Part shown: positions 23,765 to 35,750 of the stretch, piece by piece
Layout of the letters: each line of letters opens with the position of its first letter
How positions within the stretch are numbered: position 1 is the first letter of the stretch
Assembly: GCA_964020975.1 (NCBI GenBank)
Contig: OZ026624.1
Span: forward strand, 66,333,008-66,397,007
DNA from: Hermodice carunculata
Lineage: Eukaryota > Annelida > Polychaeta > Eunicida > Amphinomidae
Length of the DNA: 64,000 nt
Direction of reading: 5' to 3'
Program-made: the position numbers and the translations under genes
Notes under the pieces: model-generated
The model's input: the letters and a program-made list of their open reading frames with translations, nothing else
The model's database searches: none
Told to the model about the DNA's origin: nothing

Positions 23765-24010
23765 TAAAAGTTTTAAGTCTGACATGAGTGTAAACAACAA
23801 ATTCTAGTGATGCACATGGACATGTAATTGTCTGTGGGTGACAGATCATGGCCTGTAGTATCACTGGTACATCACAAGTGTGTACAAGACTGCTATTGAC
23901 GCTCCTAATTTGCATCATTTCAATTTCACTGATAGTGATAGAGCCACACTGTTCTGAGATTCTATTTTGGGTGACGTCTGAGTGCTTAACTCTGGACAAA
24001 ATTGATGCTT
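23765..24010. repeat. Dispersed repeat, copy 2 of 2
   Basis: Counterpart of 2110-2345 in the same orientation, clearest at 23900-24010. See that entry for the shared blocks. It follows the LINE at 21940-23280 by about 500 bp, but nothing shows that the two are linked. Confidence 0.5.
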
Positions 24011-24339
24011 GAAAAATTTAGGATGTGAAGTCGGAATGGCAAGTCTGTGCGTAATAGATGTGAAGATATTCAAAATCCAAATTCTTCAAGCCCCCCTAAT
24101 AGGTATGAGTTCAAACTCAAAAACTTCTGTTAATAGTTTACTGGATCCACCTACAGGACAAACTGATATATTCAAGTTTAAATGACACCCCTGCCTATAA
24201 TACGTTTGGGTATGTTCAACCTTTAAAATTTTTATTTGAAGTGCCCCTAATTAACATAAAGAACAACTACAACAGGGGTCTACAAATTCCTGTTTGTGCA
24301 AGAGGCCGGGAAAAAAACCACGGTCAAATGCTTAAATTA

Positions 24340-24740
24340 AATTTTAAAAAATTACTCAAACATCTTTTTTCATGTCAGCTGCTTCACTGCGCTGTCATCC
24401 GGGATGAAACCAGATTGTGATTCTGATGAAGTTAATTTACATCGAAAGAAACTGAATGTATATTAAATACTACTTTCTCAAAGTTCTTTTACCTACAGTG
24501 CTTTATAATTATGAGATAGGCCTGTAACTATTGCAGTAGTTCGGAGACTCCTTCTTAAAGGTCGGCACTGGATTAGCCATTTTCCATTTGGTAGGAAATC
24601 TATATGTATGTAAAGAAATATTGAATAACTAAGCCGGGGAGTCTGAAATAGCAGGAGCTGCTTCCCTGAGTAAACGGGCATTTATACCACCTGCGCCATT
24701 TGTCTGAGAAATGTCAAACCTTTTTAACACGCAAACAACG
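24340..24740 (-). pseudogene. LINE reverse transcriptase fingers fragment, broken
   Basis: On the minus strand 24730-24490 reads RFDISQTNGAGGINARLL, REAAPAISDSPA, LFNISLHTYRFPTKWKMA and NPVPTFKKESPNYCNSYRPIS. This is the standard LINE block from D-x-S-x-A-x-GPDGI to NYRPIS. Further on, at about 24430-24370, QSGFIPDDSAVKQLT follows the expected order (QSGFRPGDST-like), after a short gap with stops. The palm domain is missing. It is a short, old fragment unrelated in orientation to its neighbours. Confidence 0.8.
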
Positions 24741-24744
24741 TTTA

Positions 24745-26680
24745 TAAATTGAAAGAGACTCCGAAACACTCACATTGTCATATTCCTGTGCCGGGAGTGA
24801 AAAAAAAATGAATAGCCTTAGTTTGATAGATGAGAATGTCGTTTAAAATATGAGGTTTTGCTTCACTATCTGTATATATTCTGTTTCGATTAGACTTGCT
24901 CAAGTTGGACTGGACTGTCTTCCCTATTTTACTTAAAATTAAATTCATTACAAAATAAAACTAAGTGGAACCCGCCACACACGTTGTGGCCTACTGTAAC
25001 ACAGGTAGGCTCCTAAATATAGTTAATTGGTTTGAAATGTGTCTATAACCAGATAAAATTGACTCCAGATGATCAGTGCCGGGTGGTATTCACTCTGTTT
25101 TTTATTGCACTGACAAGCGAGCAGTCATAACGCACTCCTCTCAGGAAGCTGTTAATTGAGGTACTGCAGTGCACCGCGTCAGGCGGAGGGCGTTCAGTGT
25201 GACTTGTAAAGCTTGCCGGCTTTTAGCTGATAAGGTTGGTAACGAGTGTCATCTCGTCAACATAAAAGAAATCTTGTAAAATAAAACAAAGATATACCAA
25301 CTAGGGTGTAAGCTCCAGAATGACCCGTATACCATTTTTACCCAGGCACATGTAGTACATACCTATCAACTGGATATCTAGCTCAATCTCGAGTATTGAT
25401 ATGCAGCTTCATAACAGATAACCAAAGAGTAGGGTACTAGTTTAAATAAAAGAAGATGTCCTAAAATACGTAAGGTGACCGGTAATATAATTTTACAAGA
25501 TGCTGACTCGAGAGAGCTGTAGCTGTTTTATTATAATAATATGTCTAGATGTGGCAAAATCAACACTGCAACTTAATCACCAAAACCTATGGTGTAGAAG
25601 TTGCCCACCATCAATATGATCAGGGAAATGTTGTAGCACCTCTCCGATATATAGTATGCCAGGTGTCCCCAACAGCGCAGGCAGTATATATGCAGGGAGG
25701 ATTTAATTCAGAGAGAATTCAGCAGCTTTATTTAATTTCTACCGTAACCACCAAGGATATTAGAACTTGCTGGTAATCATATTACCCTGGGGAATACCGT
25801 TTCAAGTGGGTCGTCAACAGTGGAGATTTTGATGTAAGTGGTAGCTCTACCATGACAATCATGAGGGGGAAATGTATGCGCTACTTTATAGTGGTTGGTG
25901 AAATTTTGTGGTAGAGTTTTAACGTCAAGTGGACAACAAGCCTGTAATACTATTTCTGTACACCTTAAGCACTGTGTATAGGGCCAGTTTAGGGCTTGGA
26001 TTGTTTGTCGTCATACCCCATAAAAATGTCAGTGGCACGTTTCATCAATTCAAGAGTGTTATCTCAATTGAACAGTACCGTAAGCGCAGTTGAGATGCCC
26101 AATTATATCAATAGCAAGTTAAATTTACTTGTGAGTTTTTGGAGAACAATGACATAGACAGCTGCCATGACAACTGGGGACACTTGGACCTAGTTACAAG
26201 CAGACTGGCAAACTCAGCTGGTAACACATTTGGACATAATCACGAATAAAGCTGTGGATCTAACTGAATGGCAACTGAATCGATTAGAAGGTAATTGTTT
26301 GGATACGAAATTTTCGCCCATAATATTTGCACAGGTAGGTAAACAATTATTTCCGACTTCTTCATTATTCTGCCCCCCCCCCAAAAAAAAAAAGAAAGAA
26401 AACAAATAAACGTATTTCAGAGAGTACAACGTACACAATTCAAATATGGGTGATGTTGTGATTCAAAGCGTGGGCATGCATAATAAACGCCGGTAAAAGG
26501 AAACGCACTAGACATACCTTAATATATACTCCCGTAAACATGATAGGCATAAACATGTAAACCTGTACCAATGATACTTAGTGTGAAACAAAGTCTCAAA
26601 GTTTGATAACTGATGTCAGCAGGTTTTATTGTGAGACTATTGTGTCACGATTTGTTGTGTCAACATTGTGTTTTTAATTT
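24745..26680. other. Unassigned region
   Basis: No supported gene. The frames at 25549-25776 and 26214-26438 have no recognised motif. A C10-A11 homopolymer junction lies at 26373-26393. Confidence 0.4.
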
Positions 26681-26686
26681 TTTCCC

Positions 26687-26812
26687 TTACAGTTCATTTA
26701 GGTCGGATTCGGACCTCACTTCAACGCCTTGGGATTTACCGTCAGGGCCCTTGATTTTCACCAAGATCCCCCAATCTCTGGTGATTGCACCTTCAATTTG
26801 ATGACTTTTTGT
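26687..26812 (-). other. Short exon-like ORF of unknown identity
   Basis: The minus strand reads about 40 codons ending at a TAA at 26687-26689, including GAITRDWGILVKIKGPDGK and then QGVEVRSESDLNEL. Codon and amino-acid use look protein-like, with alternating hydrophobic strands, a GPDGK turn and an acidic tail. I cannot assign a family. It could be the C-terminal end of a retroelement ORF or a host exon. There is a stop just upstream in the same frame. Confidence 0.3.
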
Positions 26813-27169
26813 TTAACGGCCTTGCCTAGTAGAACAGTTTATTCCCCTATTTTTTCAGTTCCTCAGTCACGCATATCTTCGTGTCTCAGCAGACATCAAG
26901 TGCTAAACACATGGGCATGGGTACAATTCATTCATTCATTCAAATTTAATCATAAAAAATATACATTCAAGTTATCTTAGCACCATTAGCGAATAGAAAC
27001 CCGAACAGGTTCATCTCCTGGCATCAATTGCATTATCTTTCACATCACAACGACATTAACTATATAATTGATGTAAATTTTAAATCAAAATTACCAAAGA
27101 TATATATCGTAGTCAAGTACATGAACTTTACGGTGACAAGTAATAATGTTCAAGTTATACCTTAAATAC

Positions 27170-28060
27170 TGATTATTATTAGATCTCTAGAAACGTTTTA
27201 GACAGCTGATTCCAAATGTTTGTATCTTGATATTTGATTGAAATATGAGACAAAGTTGTTCGACACGGGAAAATATGCAGACTATTCTTTTGTCTTGTGT
27301 TATAATAATGTACATCCACATTTGTAGTAAACATTTTCGGAATAATTTGTGAGAATATCCCATTCACAATTTTGTACATGAATATACCTGCCAACATGTA
27401 TTCAGATTTTCGAATTTCAGTATTCTTGACCTATTTTTCAGTATGAGCATTAAAATTTAATGAATTTATAACTCTTACTATTTTTTTCTGTAACTAAACT
27501 AATCACTACAGGGTACTTTTGTAGTTGCGAGCCCATGCAATACTACAATATGTATAATATGGATAATGCATGATAAAAGTTTAACAGTATTCTTTTCTAC
27601 ACAAATGTCTTAATATTTTTAATATACCAATAACTTTACTTACTTTATTTGAGATATTAGTTTCATGAGATTTCCAATTTTTTTCTTCATCCACCCAGAC
27701 TCCTAAAAATTCAACCTTACAAACCTGTGTAATTATACTGTCACCAATCTTGTAACTTAACTTATGCAAACTTGTATATTGTCGTTCTCACATTTTTCCT
27801 TTTTACATTATAGATCATAAAATGAGTCTTGCCCTTGTTTAAGGACAGCTTATTTGCATCAAACCACTATGTTACCAAATTCAAAGTTACATCTTTACTA
27901 CGTATCAAAGTTGGTATTTGTAATAAGCAAATTTGTATCATCTGCAAAAAATAGGCAAAAGTTATCTGGGTAACCAGCAAATAAATCATTTATATATAAG
28001 AGAAACAAAAAAGGGCCCAAGATTGATCCTTGTAGCACTCCACACTAGTAACGTATACAA
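27170..28060 (-). pseudogene. LINE reverse transcriptase palm to C-terminus, broken
   Basis: Minus-strand reading from about 28045: LQGSILGPFLFLLYINDLF, then FCLFFADDTNLLI (the catalytic ADD box, about 27950). After a degraded segment, 27769-27581 reads KLSYKIGD, VEFLGVWVDEEKNWKSH and VSKVIGIL, the usual FLG-x-x-DE-x-x-W-x-x-H thumb motif. 27397-27179 reads FMYKIVNGIFSQ, VHYYNTRQ and IKYQDTNIWNQL, the C-terminal YNTR/IWN block. Several frame changes are present. It is a CR1/Jockey-like lineage, but its C-terminal block differs from the LINE at 21940-23280. Confidence 0.85.
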
Positions 28061-29329
28061 TCAATATTTGAAAAATACAGACCAAAAATCAGAAAAATAA
28101 TCTAAAAACGTATCGCCATCATCGGTATGATTAAATGGTTATTTAGATTGTATACAGTAACACAATTCCAATATGGATCACGTTCATAATTACAGCCAAT
28201 ACATGTTAAATGGCGAAACTGTTGATATATAATTCACCTACTATGATTTGAGCCATGGTGATTCACCATTTGCCTGCAAATATTACACCTCAACACGATT
28301 ACAAAATATAAAAATAAATAAATTTTCCATTAACTGTATCATCAAAATAATCAGATATGATTACCATTTGTAGTGAATTGAAATATGATTTGGCATCATG
28401 TTTACATGCATGTGATTAAACACAAAATTATGTACCAGTAAAGGCCTACAATTAACATCCTACATTTGGAAGTATATTCATATTCATTCAATATAATATA
28501 TGGATTTATCTCCTTAAACGGTTCCAATATTCTTAAGTGGATAAAGCTTAAACAAATAAATAGTTCATTCATATTCATGTAATATAATATATTGATTTGT
28601 CCTTGTAGACAGTTGCAATATTATATCTACTGTGGTAAAAAGAAAATTGTGAGACAAATCTATTATAAATTATTAGGCCTACTATCTGTAGGCGTATATA
28701 GACAAAAAGGGCAGTTATTTTGGCAGAGTTGATAATGAAAATATTTGAAATAACATGTATCTAATTGACGAGAGCAAAGCAGGACTTGCGATGGTATTAG
28801 GTTCTTGGGAACAATCTAATGAAGTATCTCCCACCATCTGCTTCAGTACTTTGAAAACTTTTCTTCTTGCACTTGGTAGCTGCCATAACAAAGCTGATAG
28901 TATGTGCCAGTGAAATAGTGCTGCAAGAGTTATAGTGCTGCAAGAGTTGGGCGGTGAGACCAGATGTCAACAAACCTCAAGCATACTGTTCCTCGCCTGA
29001 TAGTAATTCAACAATGGCGAAGTGTAGCATATCAAACTGTTCTCATTTTGAAGGCACCCAGACATATTTGCTGTGAAGCAAATCTTCTTTTCTACTTGTT
29101 GTTTTCTCCTTTCTTCCTATATTGTATGCTACTGACAGTCAACCACACTACCCTTTTGTCTGTTTTGTCTTTGTCCTTGTGGCACTCAACATGTAGATTT
29201 GAGCCATCGGTCACCACATTGCATGAGACAAGAGTTTGCTAGGAGGTAATCCTATGTAGCTATTGTCGTACTAACATGGATTTATCTCCTAATACATAGT
29301 CTGGTGACCTTTGTGCAAACACTGTCAAC
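28061..29329. other. Unassigned AT-rich region
   Basis: No gene recognised. It contains one perfect tandem pair of the 17-mer ATAGTGCTGCAAGAGTT at 28915-28948. Confidence 0.45.
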
Positions 29330-29347
29330 ATATATGTATATATATAT

Positions 29348-29428
<81 letters not shown>
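29330..29428. repeat. TA microsatellite
   Basis: Almost 100 bp of TA with two CATA interruptions near the left end. The YI-repeat frames on both strands across it are artefacts. Confidence 0.95.
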
Positions 29429-29429
<1 letters not shown>

Positions 29430-29806
29430 AAAATAGATTCAAAGATGGTGAGTGAAGGATTTATGTATTGTCCACCTTGTAGAACCACATCCGTTGGTGG
29501 ACTGAAAAACTTGCCAAGACAGAAAAGAAAAGTACATCATGAAAATTCCATCAGCATAAACATGAAAATATGGACTTAACTTTTATCATAAGTGGCCGGA
29601 CATCTCAGGTTGTTGTAATAACATAGTCCTTAATGTGACTGAGAGGCATACGACAGCAAGCAGTAATAACCTTGAGTACAGATGCAACTGCCAGAGACAT
29701 TAAAGCTATCCAGATATTAAGGACCTGCTGGGAAGGGTATTCATATTGACCAGAGGGTAAATAAGTAAACGTTTGCTGGTGACTATACTGTAGTCGGGTA
29801 AAGCGT

Positions 29807-29896
29807 AAAACAAAAAACAAAAACAAAAACAAACAAACAAAGAAACAAAAACAAAACAAACAAAAAACAAAAACAAAAGCAAACAAACAAAAAAAG
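29807..29896. repeat. AAAC-rich low-complexity tract
   Basis: Ninety bases of CAAA/CAAAAA/CAAACAAA words. Minus-strand frames of F, C, L and V arise from it. Confidence 0.9.
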
Positions 29897-30371
29897 GGAC
29901 ACACTATCACTCATCATGGGTGCCCTAACCATCGTGATTCCTATATATGTGTAAAAATGATGAAAGAGAACATCACTCTTCATGTGAAATCACATGCCTT
30001 CTTTATACATGTTAAAATTGCGTGTCCTAATAATGTATAACACTTTGATAGCCCTATGAGTGTTGAGTGCTTGGTCAATAGAGACACCAATCTTAACCCT
30101 TCTCTCGATATGTGATCCTGCTATACCTTTGCTTTTGTTAAGGTGTAAAAATGTCACATAGATGTGGTGAAAATTCGAAATGTTCCAGTGCAAATAATAC
30201 TATTCTATATACTGACAAAAATGAATGATTTTACAATGGAGCAAATCTATGTGAAAAAACAGATGGCCAGTGACTATTTAAGAATACTATACGATAGTTG
30301 GTCATATATTTGAACTGGTCTGGTGAAAGTGTCCTGAGGACAGAATAGGTGAGCAGACATCAGCTTTATCC
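29897..30371. other. Unassigned region
   Basis: Nothing recognised before the hairpin at 30372. Confidence 0.4.
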
Positions 30372-30477
30372 TAGCCGCAGATATTTGGCCTTCGAGGGGG
30401 GCAGCAGGGTATAAGTGCAGTGAGTTGGAGGGCGAAGCAACTGTTGGCTCTCTCGGAAGGCCACATATCTGTGGCTA
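30372..30477. repeat. 106-bp hairpin with 25-bp arms, MITE-like
   Basis: The left arm 30372-30396 (TAGCCGCAGATATTTGGCCT plus TCGAG) and the right arm 30452-30477, read in reverse complement (TAGCCACAGATATGTGGCCT plus TCCGAG), match with two substitutions and one inserted base. The 55-bp loop is G-rich. It is too short to encode anything. It could be a miniature transposon or a structured repeat; no target duplication is clear. Confidence 0.7.
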
Positions 30478-31068
30478 AGTTTATCCAATTTCAAAGCAAC
30501 GTGTCAGTCTGTAATACCAGTCCATCGCTTTGCACAGTTCAGTTCGAGCTCCATCAACCTTCTTTTTTGTATCTTCCATATTGGAAATAGTATCCTTGTA
30601 GAATATTTACAAAATTATCTCTTTTTACTCTTTTATGTCCAATTTGGACGACATGTGATGTGCCCAGACGATAACGATACCAGATGCATAGTATTTGGAA
30701 ACCTATCTTTCATTCAAATACATATACTGTCATTGCTGCATTTGCAGAAACCACAAGAACCATCTAGGTACACAGCATTCCAAAGCCCGCTTTGTGCCAA
30801 TCACACCCAAATGTAGCATACTGAGAAAAACTGTTGACTAAGTCAAACGTTGTGCTAAAAGACTCCAACATGGTAGTTTCCACCAATATACAAGGCCACT
30901 TCCTTCGACTGAAAGGATCACAATGTGGACTCGCTTAAATGCAAAACCATCATTAAATACTATCAGGGCCTGGAGCAAATGAGCCATTTTGGACAAAAAG
31001 GAAAATGATAATAATGTCCGGCAAACGCAAAGCTGCTTAGTTTCACCAATTTACTCCAGGGTATGAGT

Positions 31069-31070
<2 letters not shown>
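30478..31070. other. Unassigned region
   Basis: Nothing recognised between the hairpin and the TA/TG array. Confidence 0.4.
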
Positions 31071-31161
<91 letters not shown>

Positions 31162-31192
31162 ATATATATATATGTGTATATATATATATATA
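31071..31192. repeat. TA/TG/TA compound microsatellite
   Basis: About 60 bases of TA, then about 28 bases of TG, then a mixed TATG/TA stretch. Confidence 0.95.
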
Positions 31193-31439
31193 AACCCTTC
31201 AGGGTGGGTCGTTCACATTTAGAAAGTGTCTTCTTACTTTTGTGGGCTTGGCTTGCAGTGACTGGTAGTTTTGACTGTTGTTTTTGCATCCTTGGTCATA
31301 ATATATCTAATTGATTTAAAGAGTATTACACCAATAGCCAAGACAAAAAACCTGTGCAGGCATTTTTCGTCGATACCAACAAAGATTGAAAGGGGCTAAT
31401 GGGCCCAATGCTCAACTGATTTGTAATCTGATTACCATC

Positions 31440-33060
31440 ACCAAGAATTCATTTCCTGAAAATCATTTCTTCTCTGACCTGTAATTAGTCAAAACCATGC
31501 CTTTGATGCACCATGAAACTTCCACATTGATACATTTGTGATAGATTTGGTATCGTTGCTTATTTTTATGACCATATCGAATTTAATCTCCTTTTCTTAA
31601 ATGATTAATGACCTTGCGAAAGAAGGTCAAGGTTATCCACATTTTGCAATATCAAACTTCCAGATATGATACACATTCATGGCACATTGTTGCTTTGTCC
31701 CTGTCCTTTGCTACTTCCTTAATGGTCTTGAAAAATATATCAAGGTTCTCAAAACTTTTACCATAATTTCTCGTTGGCCTTACATACATTTGGTGTCAAT
31801 TTAGAAGTTCCATCTCAATTTATCAGCAAAATAATGAATATAATATACTTTTCATACCTATGATGGTAATTCCACTTAATACCTCAGTGCCACCACCATG
31901 ACTCCACGTCAGACTCTTGTCTGCATAATATTCCTGTACTGGTATATCGATATAAGTGCAGTATTTAAGATGTAATGACCATAACATAATTCCCTAAAAT
32001 GTATTCCCTCTGTGACCTAAAGTAAGTAGTTCAAGGTCCACCACATTGTGCAATATCAAACTGCTCTATTTATGATACACATGTATGGCACATTTGGTAT
32101 TCCTAGCCTTCTCGTTTCTCAAAATGTAGAATTCAGTGTCCCTTACTACGTGCTTATGACCCCGAAAATGAGGTCAAGGCCATTCAAAATTTTAAAGAAT
32201 TCAACGCATATGTAATGTAAATTTGCAAGTTACATCTCAATTCATAAGCAAAATTTAGAATTTAATGTACTTTAAATATCTTGGACGCTGGTTCACCTTC
32301 ATTATTTATCTTATATTAAATACAAAAAGAAACATAACAAACCTAAATCTGTAATCCCATGTACCGTTTGAGCACTATCAAGTCCGATATTCTAAGATCA
32401 AAGTCCTATTCCGCACCATTCACTGAAAAACTGCACAGTTCTAAATCATTACAGCACATTAAATTGTGAAAGGAACATATCATATCCATAGAAATTGAAA
32501 TTTCGAAGCAAGTTTTAGGCATTATTAGCCTTTATAAAATCGAGTCATCAGAGGGGAACCAGGGCAAGACCTGTTTCGGTGCCATTTATCCCCGGGCAAG
32601 TCATTCTGCTAACTGGCGGCACCATGTTTCCGTTTTCAATACAAACATCCGGATCCGATATGTTAAGGAATAAATCGAATAGGATACTCCTATGTTAACA
32701 GGCCTAATTAAAAATGTAGCCCTCATCTCATAAATATGATCAGTGGCGCCACCATGACTCCACATGCCAAGACTTTGGTCTTGATAATATTCTTGTGCAG
32801 GTATATTGATACATGTGCACAAATACAGATGCAATGACCATAACAAAAAAATAATTTTCCTATATGAATTTGACTTCATGATCTTGCGAAAGTCGGTCAA
32901 GGTCATCCATATTATGCAACAAATAATTTCTACATATGATACACACTTTGGTACATTTGGTATCATTAGGCTTATTGTTTCTCAACATAATGAATTCAAT
33001 GTGTTTCAAACATCTCCTTTTGCATATCTTCCGGAATGCCGTAGCGCCAACATATTTCGG
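31440..33060. repeat. Diverged tandem repeat family, about three units
   Basis: Three copies share GGTCAAGG-T-ATCCA, then TTTGCAA or GTGCAATATC, then ATATGATACACA and TGGCACATTTGGTAT. They centre at 31620-31700, 32030-32110 and 32890-32975. Two of them also share the preceding CCACCATGACTCCAC, CTTGTCTGCATAATATTC and AATGACCATAAC blocks (31890-32000 and 32740-32850). Spacing is 400-850 bp, so units have gained or lost sequence. The family probably ends in the purine-rich tail at 33290-33415. Confidence 0.7.
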
Positions 33061-33069
33061 TGCGTTTGC

Positions 33070-33070
<1 letters not shown>

Positions 33071-33128
<58 letters not shown>

Positions 33129-33176
33129 TCATTCGTTCCTTCGTTCTTTCTTTCTCTCTTTCTTTCTTTCTTTCTT
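33071..33176. repeat. CTTT microsatellite
   Basis: About 26 CTTT units with ATTCG and GTTC variants in the last third. It interrupts the repeat family at 31440-33415. Confidence 0.95.
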
Positions 33177-33289
33177 ATTTTGGCTATGCATTACATAACA
33201 CTATAAGTGGCACCATCAATGTTAAACACAACCTGTATTTTCATACCTTTTATAAGTACTGAAAATTATATGGGGCTAACATGAAAACT

Positions 33290-33415
33290 GTTGATTGTAT
33301 TGCGGTCACAAGCAAAAGTTAAAGGACGGATGGACAGGATGACTGACGGAGTGACAGACGGACAGATTTGTTATTGCATAAGCTGTGCGACCTGTCGTCA
33401 GCAGAGCTAAAAATG
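33290..33415. repeat. GGAC/GACGGA-rich repeat tail
   Basis: AAAGGACGGATGGACAGGATGACTGACGGAGTGACAGACGGACAG followed by a short inverted segment and GCAGAGCTAAAAATG. This kind of GACGGA tail ending in GAGCTAAAAAT is common at the end of invertebrate interspersed repeats. It follows the family at 31440-33060. Confidence 0.5.
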
Positions 33416-33526
33416 AGTCGTGTACAAACCAATCAGACACAAAGACAGCACACAAGAAAACGGGCCTTCATAGCAGGCCAAACTCTGTAATATCTGCACC
33501 ACACTTTGTCTGTCTCTTGTCTGTTC

Positions 33527-33570
33527 TGCAGTCTGGTACCTTTCCCAGTGCAGTCTGGTACCTTTCCCAG
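33527..33570. repeat. Perfect 22-bp tandem duplication
   Basis: TGCAGTCTGGTACCTTTCCC plus AG occurs twice, at 33527-33548 and 33549-33570. Confidence 0.95.
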
Positions 33571-35369
33571 TAAGACTATGCAGTCTCCCTGCACACAGAC
33601 TTGTTTTCGCAACTATGGTCATAGAGCTGTCACCTGCAGGCTGATCCAGCCCTGTATGTGTCATCATAGGTACCGGATACACAAGACGTTCTCGGCACCT
33701 GCCATTGTCTTGTGGCTGCACCTATAGAAAAAGGGGGTTAAGGTAGATATTACACATTCAATCCACTGTCATCGATCAGTGGCTGAGTCAATCATAATTC
33801 ATCGAGATCTTCATTAGCAATTAAGAATGATATAAATGAGAGTGTTGGATGGCCATACAGCATTTGCTTCCAAGACCACTGATATGGTAAGGGCTAATAT
33901 GTGGTTCTATTGCGAGATGATGTAAAGTGGCTTCCACTCCTGGAACAGGGGTAAGTTATGGATGCGACAGACTCTAATATATAAACAAGACACAATAAAA
34001 GTAGAGTCCGTTTGGTAGGAAAAACTCTACCGGCCTCTCCCAGGCCCCATAATTGAACTTGGGGGGGGGGAGGGGGGTTGAAGGCGGACAGTCAACCTTC
34101 TCATGAACTGATGAACCAATCAGGAAGTTGGTAATTATCACTTCGGCCGTTGGCAGACTGGTTGCACTGTAGTCTGTGCACACGGTAACCAAAACGGACC
34201 AATTCGAAACTCAGTGACATATTCCGAGCTAAAACAGCGATCATGTAGGGAAATGGAAGACCGGTATGAGTAGAGAAATCACTGATATTAGTGTGTTTAA
34301 CAGCCAAATAGCAAGTACATAGATGGTGTGATAATTGGGACCATGTTAAAATTTATCTTTTGTTGTACATGTGTATAAGGCTAATGTTACCGCTCAGGGA
34401 GTCACAAAAGTACAGGCATGCTGTTGACATTCAAGAAGAGGTATAATGCATACTATGTAATCATTTATGTTTCCAGGCATAGAATTTTTCGAATTAGCAA
34501 AAGAATAAAAAAAAAATGCAAGTTTTATTTCCCCCAAATTAATCGCATGAAACTTCCACATCAGTGTGTGTATAGAATTTCTTTTTATATTTTAATATAT
34601 CAGAATAATGTGACAGACGATTTTGTGTTATGACATTATCAGCAATAAGCTGCCCCAATTTTCACGAGTTTAATAATCTCTTATAGGATCTACTCGGGGC
34701 AATTCAGAATATTTATCCCTAGCGAAAATTTATTATTATACGGTGTGCTGAGATGAGCTCGCAGAGAAGATCTCGATGTCACTTAAGTTTAAAGAAATTT
34801 AAACACATGGTCATAGTTGGCATGGCACCAGATAATCAGTGCTTTGTCGGTTTTGACATTTTTTATTGATGATAAATTCTTGACTATATAAAATAAAGAT
34901 ATTATGAGCGTCAAACAAGAGTAATCGGAAACCTATTACTGTACACAGTACCAGAGCGGGATCCTGGCCTCTTATTATGGCCTCAGTGATTGGGAATTCT
35001 TGTAGGCAAATAGATGTTTTAGTGGTAACAGTTCAATGACTGTGCACTTTCAATATTATCCAACATATTCATAAAACATCATCAATATTAACCCCTTCCC
35101 CTTGAATAAAGACTAAGTCAACTTCCTTCCTTGGCGTGGGTCATGCTATCTTGTTATGTCTCATCTCCAATTCTCATTATGGCGGGGGCAACTTCATTGA
35201 AATATTAAAAGATTTATATGATGATGTATAATGCACACGTGGGGAGGCAGTTGAAAATGTGCGTACAGTTGTGTAAGTTCTCAAAAATTTTGCAGTGTAA
35301 CAAGGTAATAACGATAGGGCAGCACAAAATTCATACGGTTATTTTGGGCATTTAGTGTTAATAGCAGAA
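33571..35369. other. Unassigned region
   Basis: No gene recognised. A G10-A-G6 tract lies at 34061-34077. Confidence 0.4.
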
Positions 35370-35750
35370 TCTCAAGGGAACCTACAGGATATGTTTAACA
35401 TAGCGGGAGAATGCGACAAGAAGTAGAGACTAGAATTTATCAGGGATAACAGTTACCTTATGATGCTACGAAAGAAGAAAGAGAAACTGGAACTTAGGAG
35501 AATTCCAAATGCCAGAGGTCGGAGAACAGGAACGTGGATTTTAGGATCAATGCCTTGTACAGCAGTAGGACCAGTGCTTTGAGAGTTGGGATGGTTCAAC
35601 ATCAACGATAGAATGACTAAGGCCTAATTGAGATGCTGGGGGTATTTTCTGCAGATACAGAAAAGCAGATGGTGTAAACAATATATAACGAAGCGGTGAA
35701 GGGACAAATTGGGCCTAAAACATCAGCAAGTTATCAGAAAAGTACGAACT
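35370..35750 (+). pseudogene. LINE reverse transcriptase post-catalytic fragment, broken
   Basis: Plus-strand reading gives LVLIAESQGNLQDMFNIAGE, then a RLEFIRDNSYLMML stretch, RKKKEKLE and WILGSM. This follows the pattern just after the ADD box in many LINE reverse transcriptases: LIA-S-x-x-LQ-x-M-x-x-x-x-EY-x-KW-x-L-x-FN-x-x-KS-x-x-M. The ADD residues themselves are lost. One or more stops interrupt the frame. Only about 100-120 codons survive. It cannot be tied to any of the other LINEs in the window. Confidence 0.6.

Noticed and set aside
24425-24465. CTGATGA...CGAAAG as a hammerhead ribozyme core
   Set aside because: No helix II can form between the two core segments, and the region is better explained as a minus-strand LINE RT fragment.
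29260-29579. YI-rich frames on both strands; similar ones at 31000-31300 and 48204-48494
   Set aside because: They are translations of TA and TG microsatellites.
32806-33262. SFFLSFFL-rich frames of more than 100 codons
   Set aside because: The CTTT microsatellite produces them in several frames.
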